Assembly (NCBI GenBank): GCA_049600855.1
Contig: JBMYQA010000123.1
Span: forward strand, 1 to 15,845
Reading direction: 5' to 3'
DNA length: 15,845 nucleotides
Source of the DNA: JBMYQA01 sp049600855
GTDB lineage: Bacteria; Bacteroidota; Bacteroidia; Cytophagales; Flammeovirgaceae
In this document: piece after piece, positions 14,088-15,845 of the stretch
Position numbering within the stretch: position 1 is the first letter of the stretch
Layout of the letters: the number at the start of each line of letters is the position of its first letter
Position numbers and translations under genes: made by a program
Notes under the pieces: model-generated
Seen by the model: the letters and a program-made list of their open reading frames with translations, nothing else
Database searches by the model: none
Told to the model about the DNA's origin: nothing

Positions 14088-15362
14088 ATGAGTTTTATCC
14101 AGAACATTCACGCTAGACAAATTTTGGATTCAAGGGGTAACCCAACTGTAGAAGTAGAAGTAACTACAGAAGAAGGTATTGTAGGCCGCGCAGCTGTTCC
14201 TTCTGGGGCATCTACAGGTAAGCACGAAGCTGTCGAGTTGCGTGATAAAGGCGATGCCTTTATGGGCAAAGGGGTAATGAATGCGGTAAATAATGTAAAC
14301 ACTACCCTAGCCGAAGAATTGGAAGGCTATTCGGTGTATGAGCAAAACTTAATCGACAAGATTATGCTCGACATTGATGGAACTCCGAACAAAGGAAAAT
14401 TAGGAGCTAATGCGATTCTTGGTGTGTCTTTAGCGACTGCTAAAGCTGCTGCTTCGTCACTTGGTTTGCCGCTTTATCGTTACATTGGGGGCGTAAATGC
14501 CAACACATTACCTGTACCCATGATGAACATCATCAATGGAGGGAGCCACGCCGATAACTCGATCGATTTCCAAGAGTTTATGATCATGCCTTCGAACTTC
14601 GATACATTCGGAAGGGCTTTACAGGCAGGAACGGAAGTATTCCACCACTTAAAGAAAGTATTGAGTGGCAAAGGAATGTCTACCAATGTAGGTGACGAAG
14701 GTGGTTTTGCGCCTAACTTGGGTTCTAACGATGAAGCAGTAGAGGTCATTTTGCAGGCTATCGAAAATGCGGGCTATCGCCCTGGAGAAGATATTGAAAT
14801 TGCACTCGATGTAGCTAGTTCAGAGTTTTACTTGGAAGATGAAGGCGTATACCACTTCCATAAGTCATCAGGTGAAAAATTGAGTCCTGCGGATATGGCA
14901 AATTACTTGAACGACATGAGCAAGAAATACCCAATCCGTTCAATTGAAGACGGCATGTATGAAGACGATTGGGAAGGTTGGAAGTTATTGACTGATCTTG
15001 CGGGTAGTCGTGTGCAGTTAGTTGGTGACGACTTGTTTGTAACTAATGTAGAGCGTTTGCAGAAGGGGATTGATATGGGCGTAGCCAATGCGATCTTAAT
15101 TAAGGTAAACCAAATTGGTACACTAACAGAAACCATTAACGCCATCAATTTAGGCCGCATTCATGGCTATAAGTCTGTGATGTCTCACCGTTCTGGTGAA
15201 ACAGAGGATGCAACCATTGCTGATTTAGCGGTTGCGTTGAATACAGGGCAAATCAAAACAGGTTCTGCTTCCCGTTCTGATCGTATGGCTAAATACAACC
15301 AATTGCTTCGCATTGAAGAACAATTAGGTGATATTGCTTACTTCCCTGGTAAGCACTTCTAA
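14088..15362 (+). CDS. eno: Enolase (phosphopyruvate hydratase)
   Basis: Glycolytic enolase converts 2-phosphoglycerate to phosphoenolpyruvate in the cytosol. The 424-residue length is typical. The N-terminal domain begins with the conserved ARQILDSRGNPTVEVEV and has GASTGKHEA at 40-48. The catalytic barrel shows NGGSHADN at 150-157, VGDEGGFAPNL (201-211) with the catalytic Glu204, the magnesium ligands Asp241 (ALDVASSE), Glu287 (IEDGM) and Asp314 (VGDDLF), the catalytic Lys339 (IKVNQIGT), and SHRSGETEDATIADLAVA from 366. Nothing is missing. It starts at an ATG without a Shine-Dalgarno sequence. TAATTTCA at 14066-14073 is the nearest -7-like box and is a poor match. A terminator lies on each side, so it is transcribed alone. 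Confidence 0.99.
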   Translation: MSFIQNIHARQILDSRGNPTVEVEVTTEEGIVGRAAVPSGASTGKHEAVELRDKGDAFMGKGVMNAVNNVNTTLAEELEGYSVYEQNLIDKIMLDIDGTPNKGKLGANAILGVSLATAKAAASSLGLPLYRYIGGVNANTLPVPMMNIINGGSHADNSIDFQEFMIMPSNFDTFGRALQAGTEVFHHLKKVLSGKGMSTNVGDEGGFAPNLGSNDEAVEVILQAIENAGYRPGEDIEIALDVASSEFYLEDEGVYHFHKSSGEKLSPADMANYLNDMSKKYPIRSIEDGMYEDDWEGWKLLTDLAGSRVQLVGDDLFVTNVERLQKGIDMGVANAILIKVNQIGTLTETINAINLGRIHGYKSVMSHRSGETEDATIADLAVALNTGQIKTGSASRSDRMAKYNQLLRIEEQLGDIAYFPGKHF

Positions 15363-15424
15363 ATATCTACTGGTCAATTAGCAAGTAGTCAAAAATAGCA
15401 TGCTATATTTTGATTATTGATTCA

Positions 15425-15464
15425 CAAGAAACCCTCTAGTTAAGGCTAGAGGGTTTCTTGTTTT
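15425..15464 (+). terminator. Strong intrinsic terminator after eno
   Basis: A perfect 15-bp inverted repeat (15425-15439 with 15446-15460) around a 6-base loop TTAAGG is followed immediately by TTTT. It starts 63 bases after the eno stop. It is the best terminator in the window. Confidence 0.92.
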
Positions 15465-15542
15465 GGTAGTGGTTAAAAAAGTGCGCTTTTGTAAGGATTT
15501 ACTTAGGTATACGTATTTTTTGTATGTGTTTAGCGCATAGGC

Positions 15543-15845
15543 TTAAGGTTGAAGTCGTCTTTTGATAGCGACTTCAACTTTTTTATTAAAATCTTCTTCA
15601 TTTTGTGCAGTAGTTGCCACAATAGAGGCAATAACTTGCCATGTATCAGCCCCCTTTCTAGTTCGGTTTCCACAAGCAATTTTTCGATGAATCACCGCAG
15701 GTCTTAGGCTTCTTTCAGCCAAGTTATTGGTTGCATCAACTTGGGGATGAATCAGGAAAGTAAACAAATGATCTTGTTGTTTCTTCAAGCGATTGAAGAT
15801 TTTACGTTCTACTTCTGGCTCAGGAGGTACTTTAAGCATTTCCAC
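15543..15845 (-). CDS. IS66-family transposase, C-terminal fragment cut by the window edge
   Basis: The last 100 or so residues of a DDE transposase of the IS66 type, reading leftwards. The diagnostic motif is DATNNLAERSLRPAVIHRKI, which contains the final catalytic Glu in NNLAERSLRP, followed by a basic GNRTRKGADTW stretch and the helical C-terminus ending RRLQP. Full-length IS66 transposases are about 500 residues, so most of the gene, including the first catalytic Asp residues, is outside the window. The GTG at 15845 is only the edge, not a start. The visible part is intact with no internal stop. Whether the element is active cannot be judged from here. Confidence 0.86.
   Translation of the reverse strand: MEMLKVPPEPEVERKIFNRLKKQQDHLFTFLIHPQVDATNNLAERSLRPAVIHRKIACGNRTRKGADTWQVIASIVATTAQNEEDFNKKVEVAIKRRLQP

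Noticed and set aside
14088..14099. The same 11 bases (ATGAGTTTTAT) at the starts of the eno and alpha/beta-hydrolase genes
   Set aside because: It reflects a shared MSFI start and AT-rich codon choice; the upstream sequences are unrelated.

Overview
The window looks like a draft-genome contig from a Bacteroidota bacterium, probably near Cytophagales; the rank below phylum is a guess. The reasons are the protein families (a LuxC-like acyl-CoA reductase, a large DUF2723 protein, a secreted PA-domain M28 peptidase), start codons without Shine-Dalgarno sequences, and several TAnnTTTG-type promoter elements typical of the phylum. Base composition is moderately AT-rich apart from one short anomalous patch. 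A run of ten Ns at 4296-4305 shows the sequence is scaffolded.

Layout. 1-1699 (+): the 3' part of an acyl-CoA synthetase gene overlaps by one base (TAATG) an alpha/beta-hydrolase gene. 1724-1754: a hairpin terminator lies between this pair and the convergent M28 peptidase gene (1810-3357, -), whose product carries a signal peptide. A 265-bp divergent intergenic region follows. 3623-8902 (+) is the most unusual gene: a 1759-residue protein joining an SLC12-type cation-chloride cotransporter (membrane core plus its cytosolic domain), a very long charged helical region, a P-loop ATPase domain and a terminal winged-helix-like domain. Its permease part is interrupted by about 95 bases of roughly 65% GC DNA that run into the N gap, very probably an assembly chimera. 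8923-9426 (-) encodes a gamma-carbonic-anhydrase-like hexapeptide protein, divergent from an acyl-CoA reductase gene (9572-10588, +). 10784-13933 (+) encodes a DUF2723/TMEM260-like membrane protein. 14088-15362 (+) is enolase (eno), closed by a strong intrinsic terminator. From 15543 to the right edge (-) lies the C-terminal part of an IS66-family transposase, marking a mobile element.

Most of these genes look like separately transcribed housekeeping units. The only clear co-translated pair is the ligase and hydrolase, which may act in the same acyl-CoA or ester pathway. There are no tRNA or rRNA genes, no CRISPR array and no recognisable defence island. The candidate for something little described is the transporter-ATPase fusion. 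The fusion junctions lie in continuous sequence downstream of the N gap, so they are not a product of the gap.
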